From: JAURFX01 sp038125265 | GTDB lineage: Bacteria; Pseudomonadota; Gammaproteobacteria; Steroidobacterales; Rariloculaceae | Assembly: GCA_038125265.1 (NCBI GenBank) | Contig: JAYPDM010000006.1 | Coordinates: 1 to 64,000, forward strand | Direction: 5' to 3' | DNA length: 64,000 nt | Shown here: positions 43,468 through 52,391 of the stretch, piece after piece | Layout: every line of letters begins with the position of its first letter | How positions within the stretch are numbered: the first letter of the stretch is position 1 | Notes under the pieces: model-generated | Databases searched by the model: none | Told to the model about the DNA's origin: nothing | Seen by the model: the letters and a program-made list of their open reading frames with translations, nothing else | Program-made: the position numbers and the translations under genes

Positions 43468-44199
43468 ATGAGCGAAATCAAAATAGGTGTAAATATCGAT
43501 CACGTCGCTACCCTGAGGCAACAGAGATTCACAGAATATCCGGACCCACTCACCACGGCCATACTCCTTGAGCAAGTAGGCGTGGACAGCATTACGATTC
43601 ATTTGAGAGAGGATAGGAGGCATATCCAAGACGAGGATGCAAAGCAACTAAAAAAGTTATTAAGAGTCCCTTTAAATTTTGAAATGGCAGCGACACAGGA
43701 AATGATTGAATTTGCTAAAGAGCTAGCCCCAAAGTATTGTTGTATTGTTCCTGAGAAAAGGGAGGAGCTTACCACTGAAGGTGGATTGAGCCTGAAAGAT
43801 CCGAGCAACCTATTAATTGATGGTATTCATGCCCTTTCTAAAAGTTCGCGGGTATCACTCTTTATTGACCCTGATCGGAATGCCATTGAGACGGCAAAGC
43901 AGATCGGTGCAGATGCCATTGAGTTAAATACTGGAAAGTATGCTGATGCGATAAACCAGGATACGATCGATCAAGAGCTTGATAAGATTAAAGAATCTGC
44001 TAGCTACGCTCGCGACTTAGGGCTCTCGGTTCACGCGGGTCATGGTCTAAATTACATTAATGTTAATCGAATCGCGAGTATTCATGCCATTGAGGAATTA
44101 AATATTGGACACGCAATCGTTGCAAGGGCAATTTATGACGGACTGGGCAGGGCATTCTTAAGTATGAAAGAAATTTGTTATGAGGCTAGAAATGATTAA
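43468..44199 (+). CDS. pdxJ: Pyridoxine 5'-phosphate synthase
   Basis: PdxJ condenses 1-deoxyxylulose 5-phosphate with 3-amino-2-oxopropyl phosphate to form pyridoxine 5'-phosphate (DXP-dependent vitamin B6 route). The TIM-barrel motifs KIGVNIDHVATLRQQR, DSITIHLREDRRHIQDED, NFEMAATQEMI, PEKREELTTEGGLS and VHAGHGLNY are intact. Length is 243 aa, identical to E. coli. Its substrate DXP comes from Dxs, so the organism presumably still has Dxs even though ispC, ispD and ispF are missing here. It overlaps acpS by 8 bases. Confidence 0.97.
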   Translation: MSEIKIGVNIDHVATLRQQRFTEYPDPLTTAILLEQVGVDSITIHLREDRRHIQDEDAKQLKKLLRVPLNFEMAATQEMIEFAKELAPKYCCIVPEKREELTTEGGLSLKDPSNLLIDGIHALSKSSRVSLFIDPDRNAIETAKQIGADAIELNTGKYADAINQDTIDQELDKIKESASYARDLGLSVHAGHGLNYINVNRIASIHAIEELNIGHAIVARAIYDGLGRAFLSMKEICYEARND

Positions 44200-44566
44200 G
44201 GGACTGGGTATAGATTTGCTAGACAGACGGCGAATAGATAAAGCCATTCAAAAATATAATGATCGGTTTGCAAGCCGTATCCTCTCGAAAAAGGAATTCC
44301 TTTTATACAAAGAAAGCTCAAACCAAGTGAGATACTTATCAAATTGTTATTGTGTCAAAGAAGCTGTTTCTAAGGCACTTGGCACAGGCATTGGTAAGAT
44401 GCTCCGCTTTAATGATATGTCAATCCTTAGGGATGAAAAGGGTGCACCCCATGTAGAATTTAGTCAGAGCGCTGAGAAGTTTCTAAGTAATAGAGAGATA
44501 CACTCATGTCATATCTCTCTATCTGATGAAGAACCTTACGTCACGGCTGTAGCCATTTTGTCATGA
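44192..44566 (+). CDS. acpS: Holo-[acyl-carrier-protein] synthase
   Basis: AcpS transfers 4'-phosphopantetheine from CoA to apo-ACP. The ATG at 44192 gives 124 residues (E. coli 126). The magnesium-binding Asp8 lies in IKGLGIDLLDRRRID and the Glu in VKEAVSKALGTGIG. The usual F-A-x-K-E context reads NCYCVKEA here, a mild divergence. I rejected the upstream in-frame ATG at 44180 because it adds only four residues. The start overlaps pdxJ, as in E. coli. Confidence 0.94.
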   Translation: MIKGLGIDLLDRRRIDKAIQKYNDRFASRILSKKEFLLYKESSNQVRYLSNCYCVKEAVSKALGTGIGKMLRFNDMSILRDEKGAPHVEFSQSAEKFLSNREIHSCHISLSDEEPYVTAVAILS

Positions 44567-45336
44567 GTAGGAGCTATCTCGTTTTTGATATTGAGACCAT
44601 TCCAGATACATCGCTGGGAGCTAAATACTATAATCTCAAAGACCTCAGCGAAGGAGATATAGCGAAATTAATGTTTTTCAAACAAAGACAGGAAAGACAA
44701 ACAGAATTTCTTCCCTTTGTATTCCATAAAATTGTCGCCATCTCAGTCTTAATCGCAAACGGAGAGGAGATTAAGGTGGTTAGCCTTGGAAAAGACATCC
44801 ATGATGAAAGAGGAATGATCCAACAATTCTTTGATGGAATCAGTCATCATAAACCCACATTGGTCTCTTGGAATGGCAAGGGATTTGATATGCCTGTTAT
44901 CTATTTACGCGCCATGCATCACAAGATTCAGGCCAGCTATTATTGGCAAGGTGATCAAAGTCGAGATTTTCAATTTAATAATTATGTTAATAGGTACCAC
45001 GAGAGACATATCGATGTTATGGATGTGTTGGCAGGATTTCAAAATCAGGGTAGAGCTAGTTTGGATCATGTGTCGGTTCTTCTAGGATTTCCTGGGAAAA
45101 TAGGGATAGACGGCAGCCAGGTTTGGAAAAAATATTCTGAGGGTGCCTACCAAGAAATTCGAGACTACTGCGATACCGATGTAATCTCTACCTATCTTGC
45201 AATGATTCACTTCCAGCATTTTAGAGGACTGATTAAAACTGACGAGCTAAAAAAATACGAGCTATCCTTGGAGCAATATCTTTCCAATAGTAAAAAAACT
45301 CATATGGAAAGCTACCTTGATCACTGGAAAAAATAA
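44563..45336 (+). CDS. Predicted 3'-5' exonuclease of the PolB-like DEDDy family
   Basis: The 257-residue protein matches the PolB-type stand-alone exonuclease family (DNA_pol_B_exo2). The DEDDy motifs are in order. Exo I is LVFDIETIPD (Asp9, Glu11). Exo II is SWNGKGFDMPVI. A further acidic segment is RHIDVMDVL. Exo III is IRDYCDTDVISTY with its Tyr and Asp. It probably removes nucleotides from ssDNA or RNA 3' ends, but substrates are not established. It overlaps acpS by 4 bases and precedes rlmD by 2. Confidence 0.85.
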   Translation: MSRSYLVFDIETIPDTSLGAKYYNLKDLSEGDIAKLMFFKQRQERQTEFLPFVFHKIVAISVLIANGEEIKVVSLGKDIHDERGMIQQFFDGISHHKPTLVSWNGKGFDMPVIYLRAMHHKIQASYYWQGDQSRDFQFNNYVNRYHERHIDVMDVLAGFQNQGRASLDHVSVLLGFPGKIGIDGSQVWKKYSEGAYQEIRDYCDTDVISTYLAMIHFQHFRGLIKTDELKKYELSLEQYLSNSKKTHMESYLDHWKK

Positions 45337-45338
45337 GA

Positions 45339-46634
45339 TTGATTAGCAAGGGTGATGTTCTAGAGCTTGTTGTTTCAGGGTATGACTTTGAGGGTCAAGG
45401 GATATCCTATGCCGATGATAGGAAGGTCATCATACCCGGTGCCATGAAGGGTGAAAAGGTATCTGCAAAAGTGGTCGTAAAAAATTCTAGATTTTTTAAA
45501 GCCAATCTCGAGCAAATAGTCAATCAATCGCCAGAAAGAGTAAAGCCCTCATGCGTTCACTATGAGTTATGCGGAGGTTGCCAATTACAGCACATAGACT
45601 ATGGAAATCAATTAGCGATCAAGAAAGAGCATGCCTTGGAAAATCTAAAATCCATCGCAGGCATGGAGCTTGATTTTGATCCTCAAACATTTACTTCCTC
45701 ACCTTATCACTATCGCAGAAAGGCTAGGCTCAGTGCAAAGTATGTAGATAAAAAAAATAAGGTGACAGTAGGTTTTCGTGAGAAGAACTCTCATTTCGTA
45801 ACTGATGCGAATAGTTGTGATGTTCTAGTAAAAGAATTGACCATTTTGCCTCAACTCTTTTCAGAAATATTAAGCCCTATGTCCATAAAAAATAAGATTC
45901 CTCAAATTGAGATTGCTCAGGGTGATGAAGCTGTTGGCGCTATCCTAAGATGCCTTGAGCCTCCAAATACAAAAGAAATAGATATACTTAAATCTTTTTT
46001 TAAAGAGCATCAGATAGCTGGGTCTTTGTTGTTAAATAATAAGGAGCAAGTAGTCCTCCATGAGACAGCCCCATTAGCCTACAGCCCCTACCAAGATATT
46101 AAATTAAATTTTTTTCCACAAGACTTCATTCAGGTAAACGATAAGATCAATAAAGATCTTGTGATGCTGGTAGTAGAAAATGTGAAGAAGTATCAACCTG
46201 AGAGCGTATTGGATTTGTTTTGTGGCTTGGGCAACATCACCTTACCGGTCTCGCGTTATGCTCGGAACGTCGCTGGTATTGAGCTGGGAGCAGGCCTCAT
46301 CAAGCGTGCAATGGTGAACCAGGCACTCAATCATATCTCAAATATTAATTTTCATACCGGAGATCTATTTGAGGAGGGTTGGCCAATTTTTAAGGATAAA
46401 TGGGATATGTTAATTTTAGATCCTCCTCGCTCTGGAGCACAGGCGGTTATCAGACAGCTTGGAGTGATAGACCCGGAATACATTATTTACATATCCTGCA
46501 ATCCTGGAACATTTGCGCGTGATGCGAGGAAAATTTGCGAAGAGAATAATTTTACAATGGTAGATCTAAACGTGTTAGATATGTTTCCTCAGACTTCTCA
46601 TATAGAATTATTAGGGGTATTTGAAAAAAATTAA
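45339..46634 (+). CDS. rlmD: 23S rRNA (uracil-1939-C5) methyltransferase
   Basis: RlmD methylates U1939 of 23S rRNA using SAM. A TRAM domain (GQGISYADDRKVIIPGAMKGE) precedes the iron-sulfur cysteines in SCVHYELCGGCQLQH and a later DANSCDVL. The methyltransferase core follows, with VLDLFCGLGNITLPVSR, the nucleophile region YISCNPGTFARDAR and a DPPRSGAQ motif. Length is 431 aa (E. coli RlmD 433). The start is TTG at 45339, 2 bases after the exonuclease gene. relA, which follows rlmD in E. coli, is not here. Confidence 0.93.
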   Translation: MISKGDVLELVVSGYDFEGQGISYADDRKVIIPGAMKGEKVSAKVVVKNSRFFKANLEQIVNQSPERVKPSCVHYELCGGCQLQHIDYGNQLAIKKEHALENLKSIAGMELDFDPQTFTSSPYHYRRKARLSAKYVDKKNKVTVGFREKNSHFVTDANSCDVLVKELTILPQLFSEILSPMSIKNKIPQIEIAQGDEAVGAILRCLEPPNTKEIDILKSFFKEHQIAGSLLLNNKEQVVLHETAPLAYSPYQDIKLNFFPQDFIQVNDKINKDLVMLVVENVKKYQPESVLDLFCGLGNITLPVSRYARNVAGIELGAGLIKRAMVNQALNHISNINFHTGDLFEEGWPIFKDKWDMLILDPPRSGAQAVIRQLGVIDPEYIIYISCNPGTFARDARKICEENNFTMVDLNVLDMFPQTSHIELLGVFEKN

Positions 46635-47112
46635 CGTGACAAGAAGAATTTTTGTTGATCTTAAAGAGCAAAGCCTCAAGCTTTCCTTCCAAGAGGATAT
46701 TGTCAGAGAGTTTGAAATTTCAACCTCAAAATTTGGTCCTGGGCAAGAAAAAGGCAGCTTTAAAACACCAACGGGTCACCACATCATAAGAGCAAAGATT
46801 GGTGCGGGTGCGCCAGGTAATGCGATTTTTAAAGGCAGAAGATGGAGAGGGGACACCTATCCCCTAGATGGTATCGAGAATTTGGAGGAAGACCACATCC
46901 TTGCTAGGATCCTTTGGCTTTCAGGTTTAGAGAGAGGGATAAACCGTCTTGGTAATGTTGATACCATGCAGCGTTACATATATATTCATGGCTCACCTGA
47001 TAAAACATTTATCGGTCAACCGAGCTCGATAGGATGCATAAGAATGCGTCCAAGCGATGTGATGGAGCTATTTGATCTTGTAGAGGTAGGAGACCAGGTA
47101 CAGATCGTATGA
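46621..47112 (+). CDS. Signal-less YkuD-domain protein, probable cytosolic L,D-carboxypeptidase/transpeptidase
   Basis: The 163-residue protein is almost only a YkuD (L,D-transpeptidase) domain. The catalytic motif is IYIHGSPDKTFIGQPSSIG followed by CIRMRPSDV, with the His and Cys nucleophile in place. There is no signal peptide or membrane helix: the N-terminus MKKINVTRRIFVDL starts directly in the fold. Cytosolic YkuD enzymes such as ElsL of Acinetobacter act as L,D-carboxypeptidases in peptidoglycan recycling. The adjacent nagZ, 4-base overlap, is the cytosolic recycling glucosaminidase, so that role fits best. A transpeptidase exported by another route is the alternative. The start is TTG at 46621, inside rlmD. 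Confidence 0.82.
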   Translation: MKKINVTRRIFVDLKEQSLKLSFQEDIVREFEISTSKFGPGQEKGSFKTPTGHHIIRAKIGAGAPGNAIFKGRRWRGDTYPLDGIENLEEDHILARILWLSGLERGINRLGNVDTMQRYIYIHGSPDKTFIGQPSSIGCIRMRPSDVMELFDLVEVGDQVQIV

Positions 47113-48131
47113 TACAGGTCCCTAATAATTCAATCATGATCGATGTTGAAGGCTTTAAGCTGAGTCAACAGGAAAAGATATTACTTAGTCATGATGCTAT
47201 TGGCGGGGTTATCCTGTTTACTAGGAATTATGAGTCATTAGAGCAGCTCCATAGGCTTTGCCAGGAGATCAAGGCGATTAAGTCACCGTCCCTGGTAATT
47301 GCGGTCGACCATGAGGGGGGAAGGGTCCAAAGATTTCAGCAGGGATTTAGTAAAATTCCTGCCATGCGCTCATTAGGTAAAATGTTTGATCAAAATCAAG
47401 ACTTGGCACTTCAATTAGCTTTTGCAACGGGAAATATTATTGGTTATGAACTATCAAAATTTCATATTGATTTAAATTTTTCGCCTGTGCTTGATATCGA
47501 TCTCGGTCAATCAGAGATTATTGCTGATAGATCTTTTCATCGCTCATCTAGGGCCATCAAGGATCTTTGTTATTATTTCATTGGAGGACTGAAAGCTCAG
47601 GGCATGAGTGCAGTGGGTAAGCACTATCCCTCTCATGCAGGGACAACCATTGATACTCACCTAGATATGGCAAACGATGACAGAGACTTTGAACAACTCG
47701 AAGAAGATCTTTCAATTTACAAGTATCTATCGTCAGCTGAATTACTAAATGCCGTAATGCTAAGCCATGTTATTTTTCCAAAAATTGATCACGCTCCTGT
47801 AAGTTTATCTATGCCATGGATACAAAAGATTCATGATTCTCTAGGTCCAGTTTTTAAATTTAGTGATGATCTAACAATGAAGGGTCTGAGCCACTTTGGA
47901 AGTATGCTTGATCTTATAAAAAAATCTATTGAGGCAGGTAATGATATGGCGATCATATGTAATCAATATGAAAATAGATTTCATTTTATGAATGAGGTTG
48001 AAGCCCTCGATACAGAGGTTAATCGAATAGATGAGTGTAATTTATCTCTCGATAACGTGGATACGCATGAAAAGCTTGAAAACTATGAGAAGTCTATAAA
48101 AATACTAAAAGAAAATAATTGGCTATGCTAG
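47109..48131 (+). CDS. nagZ: Beta-N-acetylhexosaminidase NagZ
   Basis: NagZ removes GlcNAc from anhydro-muropeptides in the cytoplasm during peptidoglycan recycling (GH3 family). GGVILFTRNYES, VDHEGGRVQRF and FSDDLTMKGL (the Asp nucleophile) are typical. The mobile-loop motif, usually KHFPGHG...DSH, reads KHYPSHAGTTIDTH here. The Asp and His of the acid-base dyad are kept while two glycines and the Ser change. Length is 340 aa (E. coli 341). It is coupled to the YkuD gene and converges on csiV with a 4-bp overlap. Confidence 0.93.
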   Translation: MIQVPNNSIMIDVEGFKLSQQEKILLSHDAIGGVILFTRNYESLEQLHRLCQEIKAIKSPSLVIAVDHEGGRVQRFQQGFSKIPAMRSLGKMFDQNQDLALQLAFATGNIIGYELSKFHIDLNFSPVLDIDLGQSEIIADRSFHRSSRAIKDLCYYFIGGLKAQGMSAVGKHYPSHAGTTIDTHLDMANDDRDFEQLEEDLSIYKYLSSAELLNAVMLSHVIFPKIDHAPVSLSMPWIQKIHDSLGPVFKFSDDLTMKGLSHFGSMLDLIKKSIEAGNDMAIICNQYENRFHFMNEVEALDTEVNRIDECNLSLDNVDTHEKLENYEKSIKILKENNWLC

Positions 48132-48946
48132 TTATTTATTCTTGATACAGTCGCCAAAATTCCATAAGCAGGATGATCAAAGTAGAAAATAGACCCAAGG
48201 TTAATCGTTTGGCCTGAGCTTATAATGTATCTAGGTTTAAGGTATATTAACTCAAGCCTATCCACATCATTGCCAACAAGAGTCACGCCATTCTCTCCTA
48301 TGTAGGTAACCTCTAGCTCCACTCTGTTGGGCTGGGCACGAATAACTTTTACCACTCCACTTAATTGAGGGTGAATCATTTGTAGATCCTCTAATAAAAA
48401 GTCACTGTTTCTGGCATCTATATCAAGATACCAGCCTATAGCACCAATTACCTCATAGGGCCTAAGAACATTTAAACGATTAAGTTCTGGTAAAAGTAAA
48501 TCAGGTGAATGATAGATTAATAAATCATCCAACCTTTCTTCGGTAGTTTGTGGAATAAGAGACGGGAGTTGACTTGCAGATAAGATCGCTTCACTTTCGC
48601 AATCCATAAAAGCTTCACATGAATTTACAAAATCAGAGTAGATGTAGTCATCGATAAAGATATCTCCCTTTGACTTAACTATCTGACTCATATCGCTAAG
48701 GATTCTTTTTTGATAAGACTTCAAATTAATCGTTAGGGGAGCGCTCAAAGACTGACCCAGTCGATTAATTGGCTGCATAGATTCAAATCGTTCTAGTGAG
48801 TTTTCTAGTAAAAATTCATTTTGCTTAAAAAAAATAAGCTCATACTGATAGTCAAATCTATCTTGATCATTATCCTCTTGTGAGTGCAGTAGTTTGCAAT
48901 TAAAAATTACAAGAAGAGGGATTAACAAAATGATCTTCTTAAACAT
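48128..48946 (-). CDS. csiV: CsiV-family periplasmic protein
   Basis: CsiV was described in Vibrio as a periplasmic peptidoglycan-binding activator of lytic/amino-acid-responsive cell-wall functions. The gene lies next to mfd in many gammaproteobacteria. The 272-residue protein begins with a signal peptide (hydrophobic residues 4-16, likely cleavage at LHS|QED). It continues with the family's start YQYELIFFKQNEF. It ends with the characteristic GSIFYFDHPAYGILATVSRI, matching the family's terminal yfDHPlfG. It overlaps mfd by 8 bases. The identification rests on these terminal motifs and position. Confidence 0.8.
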   Translation of the reverse strand: MFKKIILLIPLLVIFNCKLLHSQEDNDQDRFDYQYELIFFKQNEFLLENSLERFESMQPINRLGQSLSAPLTINLKSYQKRILSDMSQIVKSKGDIFIDDYIYSDFVNSCEAFMDCESEAILSASQLPSLIPQTTEERLDDLLIYHSPDLLLPELNRLNVLRPYEVIGAIGWYLDIDARNSDFLLEDLQMIHPQLSGVVKVIRAQPNRVELEVTYIGENGVTLVGNDVDRLELIYLKPRYIISSGQTINLGSIFYFDHPAYGILATVSRINN

Positions 48947-51900
48947 ATCTTTCTATAGTATCAAGAATATCTTTAGTAAAATTAAAATCCATTAATGATT
49001 TAAAGGTTAGAGAGTTATCCTTTCCAATGCTAATCTCATAAGCAAGAGACTCATCTTCCGTATCTCTAAGAATCTTATCAATATTAAATAAGTGATTTTC
49101 TGACAGGGTAATCTTAAATCTCTGAGCATTGCCATTAATTTTGACCGCTAGGGCTTGTTTTAGTAATTTTTTAATTCGATTAATGAGGTAAAAATTTTCA
49201 ATCTCTATTGGGATGGGGCCATAGCGATCAATCAGTTCAATTTTTACACGATTAAAATCGTTAGAATCGGTAATCTTGCGGTAGAAACTGATGCGCTGGT
49301 TGATGTCAGGCATATAGTCCTCTGGAATAAGTGCAGGAATGCTTAAGTTAATTTCAATGTTCTGATCAAAGCTTAAATCAATAGAGTTTAAATGATTGTT
49401 TTTGATTGCTTCAATAGCCTTTGATAGAAGCTCATTATAGTAATTAAACCCAATTTGTTGTATGTCTCCACTTTGTCTTGCACCCAAAATTTCACCTGCA
49501 CCTCTAATCTCAAGATCATGCGCGGCAAGAGAGAAACCAGCACCTAGATCTGACATAGATTCTATGGCCCTTACCCTTAACTTCCCATCACTACTCAGAA
49601 GTTGTTCTGGGCGAGTCACAACGTAGCAAAATGCCTTACGCGATCCCCTGCCGACCCTTCCTCTAAGTTGGTGTACCTGAGCCAACCCCATGGAATCTGC
49701 ATCATTTATAAATATGGTATTCACATTGTGATTATCGATGCCGCTTTCAATAATGGTAGTACATAGCAACAGATCTGTTTTCTTATCAATAAATCCTCTC
49801 ATGGATTGATTAAGTTCAGTGGCTGACATCTGACCATGTGCGATGGAGATACGAAGTTGTGGCATGAGATTTATAAGCTTTTGATGGATACGATCCAGCT
49901 CTCTTACCCTATTATGAACAAAGTATACCTGCCCACCTCTTTTTAATTCATTTTGTATGCCCTCTATAATTTTTTGTTCATCCCAGTGAATATGGTAGGT
50001 ATCGATACCCTGTTTATTCTCAGGAGGAGTAGCGATCAGAGAAATATCTTTAACGCCATTTAGGGAAAGATTAAGGGTTCGAGGTATAGGGGTTGCTGTC
50101 AGTGATAAGATATTTTGATTGGATCTAATACTGGTAAGCACCTCCTTTTGTCTAACCCCAAACTTATGCTCCTCGTCAATTACAATAAGGCCAAATTGCT
50201 TTAATAGATCTTTATGAAAAAGTGCTTTATGGGTCGCTATTAGGATATCTAGCTTGCCCTCACTAAGTAAGTTAAAGGTATCCTGGACAGAATCTTTTGA
50301 TTGTAATCTTGACAGGATTCCGATGCTACAGGCAAATTGACTGAATCGTTCGGTAATATTTTCAAAGTGTTGTTGCGCAAGAAGAGTGGTAGGTACCAAA
50401 AAGATTACCTTCTCATTATTGAGTAAGTGCATGTAGGCGGCGCGCAACGCAACCTCGGTCTTTCCATAACCAACGTCTGCACAAATTAGACGATCAATGA
50501 GCTTACCAGTTCTGTATTCATCCTCTATTTCATGAATTACCCGAAGCTGATCCACTGTCTCTTCAAATGCAAACCCCTTACAAAATTTTTGGTACTCCTC
50601 CTCATCAATAGCTCTTATCTTATTAACCGCATTCTTTCTTTTTGCATAGACAGTCAGTAGCTCTACTGCCACATCTCTAATATTTCTTTCGGCCTTAGAC
50701 TTAGCTTTACTCCATTGATTCGTTCCAAGCTTATGGAGGACGGGATTTTTAATATTTGCATCACTGTATTTAGTAATCTCATTGATTTCATAAACTGGAA
50801 TATAGAGCAGGTCTCCATCTGCATACTCTAGGCAAATAAATTCATTATCCATGCCTCCTACATCGAGCTTCCTCAGGCCTCGATAAATACCTAAGCCAAA
50901 ACGCTTATGGATCACGTGGCTGTCTTTTGTGAACTGCTCTAAATGAGCAAAGTATTTTGAGACATCCACATCTTGTATCTTTTTAGAACTACTCGATATT
51001 GCATCAGTGACCAATTCAGTTGGTATAAAGATAATCTTTTGCTCATGATCGATGATCCCCTTATCGATGTATCCAGATGAAATTATTATTTTTGAGTCAT
51101 GAAACTTAATGTCAGGGATAGTTTCTTTGCTCAGAAGGGCATCTATATTTTGTGATTTTAATAAGTCGGCAAGTACTTGATTTTTACCAGGTGAGCTTGA
51201 GGAAAAAATTATCTTATACTGACTGCTAGTCTGATAGTTCAGAAGCGAGCTTAGCCAACTCTTGCTGTCATATATATGATGCAGCGTCTGAGAGTTTGCC
51301 TTTACTATTTGCTTGTCTTTTGTACCAGGCACATTAGAAGAAATAGTAATTAAATATCTTGAGGAGATAGCAGAGTTACTATCTTCTTCAAACTGGTAAA
51401 GTAATTCTGGTTTTAGTAGTTCTTGATTATTTTGTTTTTGAAAATTTTCATAGATTATCTTGGAGAAGTTTTTATAGATATTTTCAAATTCTCCTATTGT
51501 TATCCACTGATAGGGCTCATCAATCAAGTCCATTAATTTCAATGTATGATCAAAAAATAGGGGCAAGTAATGCTCAATACCAATGGGTACATATCCCATA
51601 CTAATCTTTTGATATATCGTTGACTCATTATGATCGGTATCAACATAAGTTCGAAAGTTTGTCTTAAATCGATCGATCAGCTCATGACTTAATAAGAATT
51701 CTTTGAATGGAGAGATTATACAATTACTTAGATCATGAGTACTTAATTGTGAATCTATATCAAAGAGAGTAATTTTTTCTACCTGCTGATCATCAAAGTT
51801 AATTCTTAGAGGTGAATTATGAGCCGATGAAAAAAAGTCAATAATCGAGCCTCTCATTGAAAATTCACCCACATTGGTGACAGTATTGACCCTTAAGAAT

Positions 51901-52313
51901 TCGTATTTAAAGAGGTAGTTGATAATTTCATCATAACGTTCATCTCCAATATGAATGCTAAGTGTCTCATCAATGAATTCCTCTTTGGGAGGGAATCGAT
52001 AAAATAAGTTATCGATCGATAGCAACAGAACCTTTGGAAGCTTTTTTCGGTAAATTTTTCCCAAGGACCTAACCCTTGATAGCTGATTTTCATAATTATT
52101 AGGCTTAAATTGATAAGGTTGATTGCCATTGCTGGATAGAAAATCAATGTCTAAATCTTTAACTAATACTTTTAATTCTTTGAGGAGTATCAATGCATCC
52201 TGGTCAGATGGAAGACAAATGATGACTGGCTTATCTGACTTATCAATTATTTTTTGACACTCAATGGCTTTTGAGTAGTCAAAGGCAACAACATGTAGAT
52301 TCTTTTGCATCAT
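48939..52313 (-). CDS. mfd: Transcription-repair coupling factor
   Basis: Mfd removes RNA polymerase stalled at lesions and recruits UvrA. The 1124-residue chain (E. coli 1148) contains a UvrB-homology N-terminal part and the RNA-polymerase-interaction domain near residues 460-530 (HKRFGLGIYRGLRKL, FICLEYADGDLLYIPV). The RecG-like translocase has Walker A ADVGYGKTEVALRAA, DEEHKFGVRQKE, LTATPIPRTL, HGQMSATELNQ and the TRG-type GRVGRGSRKAFCYVV. A C-terminal D7 domain follows (PALIPEDYMPDINQRISFYR). It is divergent from lolC with 78 bp between them and is co-transcribed with csiV. Confidence 0.97.
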   Translation of the reverse strand: MMQKNLHVVAFDYSKAIECQKIIDKSDKPVIICLPSDQDALILLKELKVLVKDLDIDFLSSNGNQPYQFKPNNYENQLSRVRSLGKIYRKKLPKVLLLSIDNLFYRFPPKEEFIDETLSIHIGDERYDEIINYLFKYEFLRVNTVTNVGEFSMRGSIIDFFSSAHNSPLRINFDDQQVEKITLFDIDSQLSTHDLSNCIISPFKEFLLSHELIDRFKTNFRTYVDTDHNESTIYQKISMGYVPIGIEHYLPLFFDHTLKLMDLIDEPYQWITIGEFENIYKNFSKIIYENFQKQNNQELLKPELLYQFEEDSNSAISSRYLITISSNVPGTKDKQIVKANSQTLHHIYDSKSWLSSLLNYQTSSQYKIIFSSSSPGKNQVLADLLKSQNIDALLSKETIPDIKFHDSKIIISSGYIDKGIIDHEQKIIFIPTELVTDAISSSSKKIQDVDVSKYFAHLEQFTKDSHVIHKRFGLGIYRGLRKLDVGGMDNEFICLEYADGDLLYIPVYEINEITKYSDANIKNPVLHKLGTNQWSKAKSKAERNIRDVAVELLTVYAKRKNAVNKIRAIDEEEYQKFCKGFAFEETVDQLRVIHEIEDEYRTGKLIDRLICADVGYGKTEVALRAAYMHLLNNEKVIFLVPTTLLAQQHFENITERFSQFACSIGILSRLQSKDSVQDTFNLLSEGKLDILIATHKALFHKDLLKQFGLIVIDEEHKFGVRQKEVLTSIRSNQNILSLTATPIPRTLNLSLNGVKDISLIATPPENKQGIDTYHIHWDEQKIIEGIQNELKRGGQVYFVHNRVRELDRIHQKLINLMPQLRISIAHGQMSATELNQSMRGFIDKKTDLLLCTTIIESGIDNHNVNTIFINDADSMGLAQVHQLRGRVGRGSRKAFCYVVTRPEQLLSSDGKLRVRAIESMSDLGAGFSLAAHDLEIRGAGEILGARQSGDIQQIGFNYYNELLSKAIEAIKNNHLNSIDLSFDQNIEINLSIPALIPEDYMPDINQRISFYRKITDSNDFNRVKIELIDRYGPIPIEIENFYLINRIKKLLKQALAVKINGNAQRFKITLSENHLFNIDKILRDTEDESLAYEISIGKDNSLTFKSLMDFNFTKDILDTIERYV

Positions 52314-52344
52314 TGAGGGTGGGGATTATCGCATAATTTTGTTT

Positions 52345-52373
52345 TTGAATTTAAGACTATCTCTCCCTAAAGT
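52345..52373 (+). promoter_or_regulatory. Candidate sigma-70 promoter for lolC-lolE-lolD operon
   Basis: TTGAAT (52345-52350), a 17-bp spacer and TAAAGT (52368-52373) lie in the 78-bp mfd/lolC divergent spacer. Each hexamer matches consensus at 4/6. A start near 52380 would leave a 12-nt leader before the lolC ATG. Confidence 0.35.
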
Positions 52374-52391
52374 TGTTATTATTTTCAAATC

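Noticed and set aside
51893..52147. 84-residue minus-strand ORF inside mfd
   Set aside because: It overlaps mfd on the same strand in another frame, with no Shine-Dalgarno or recognisable domain.
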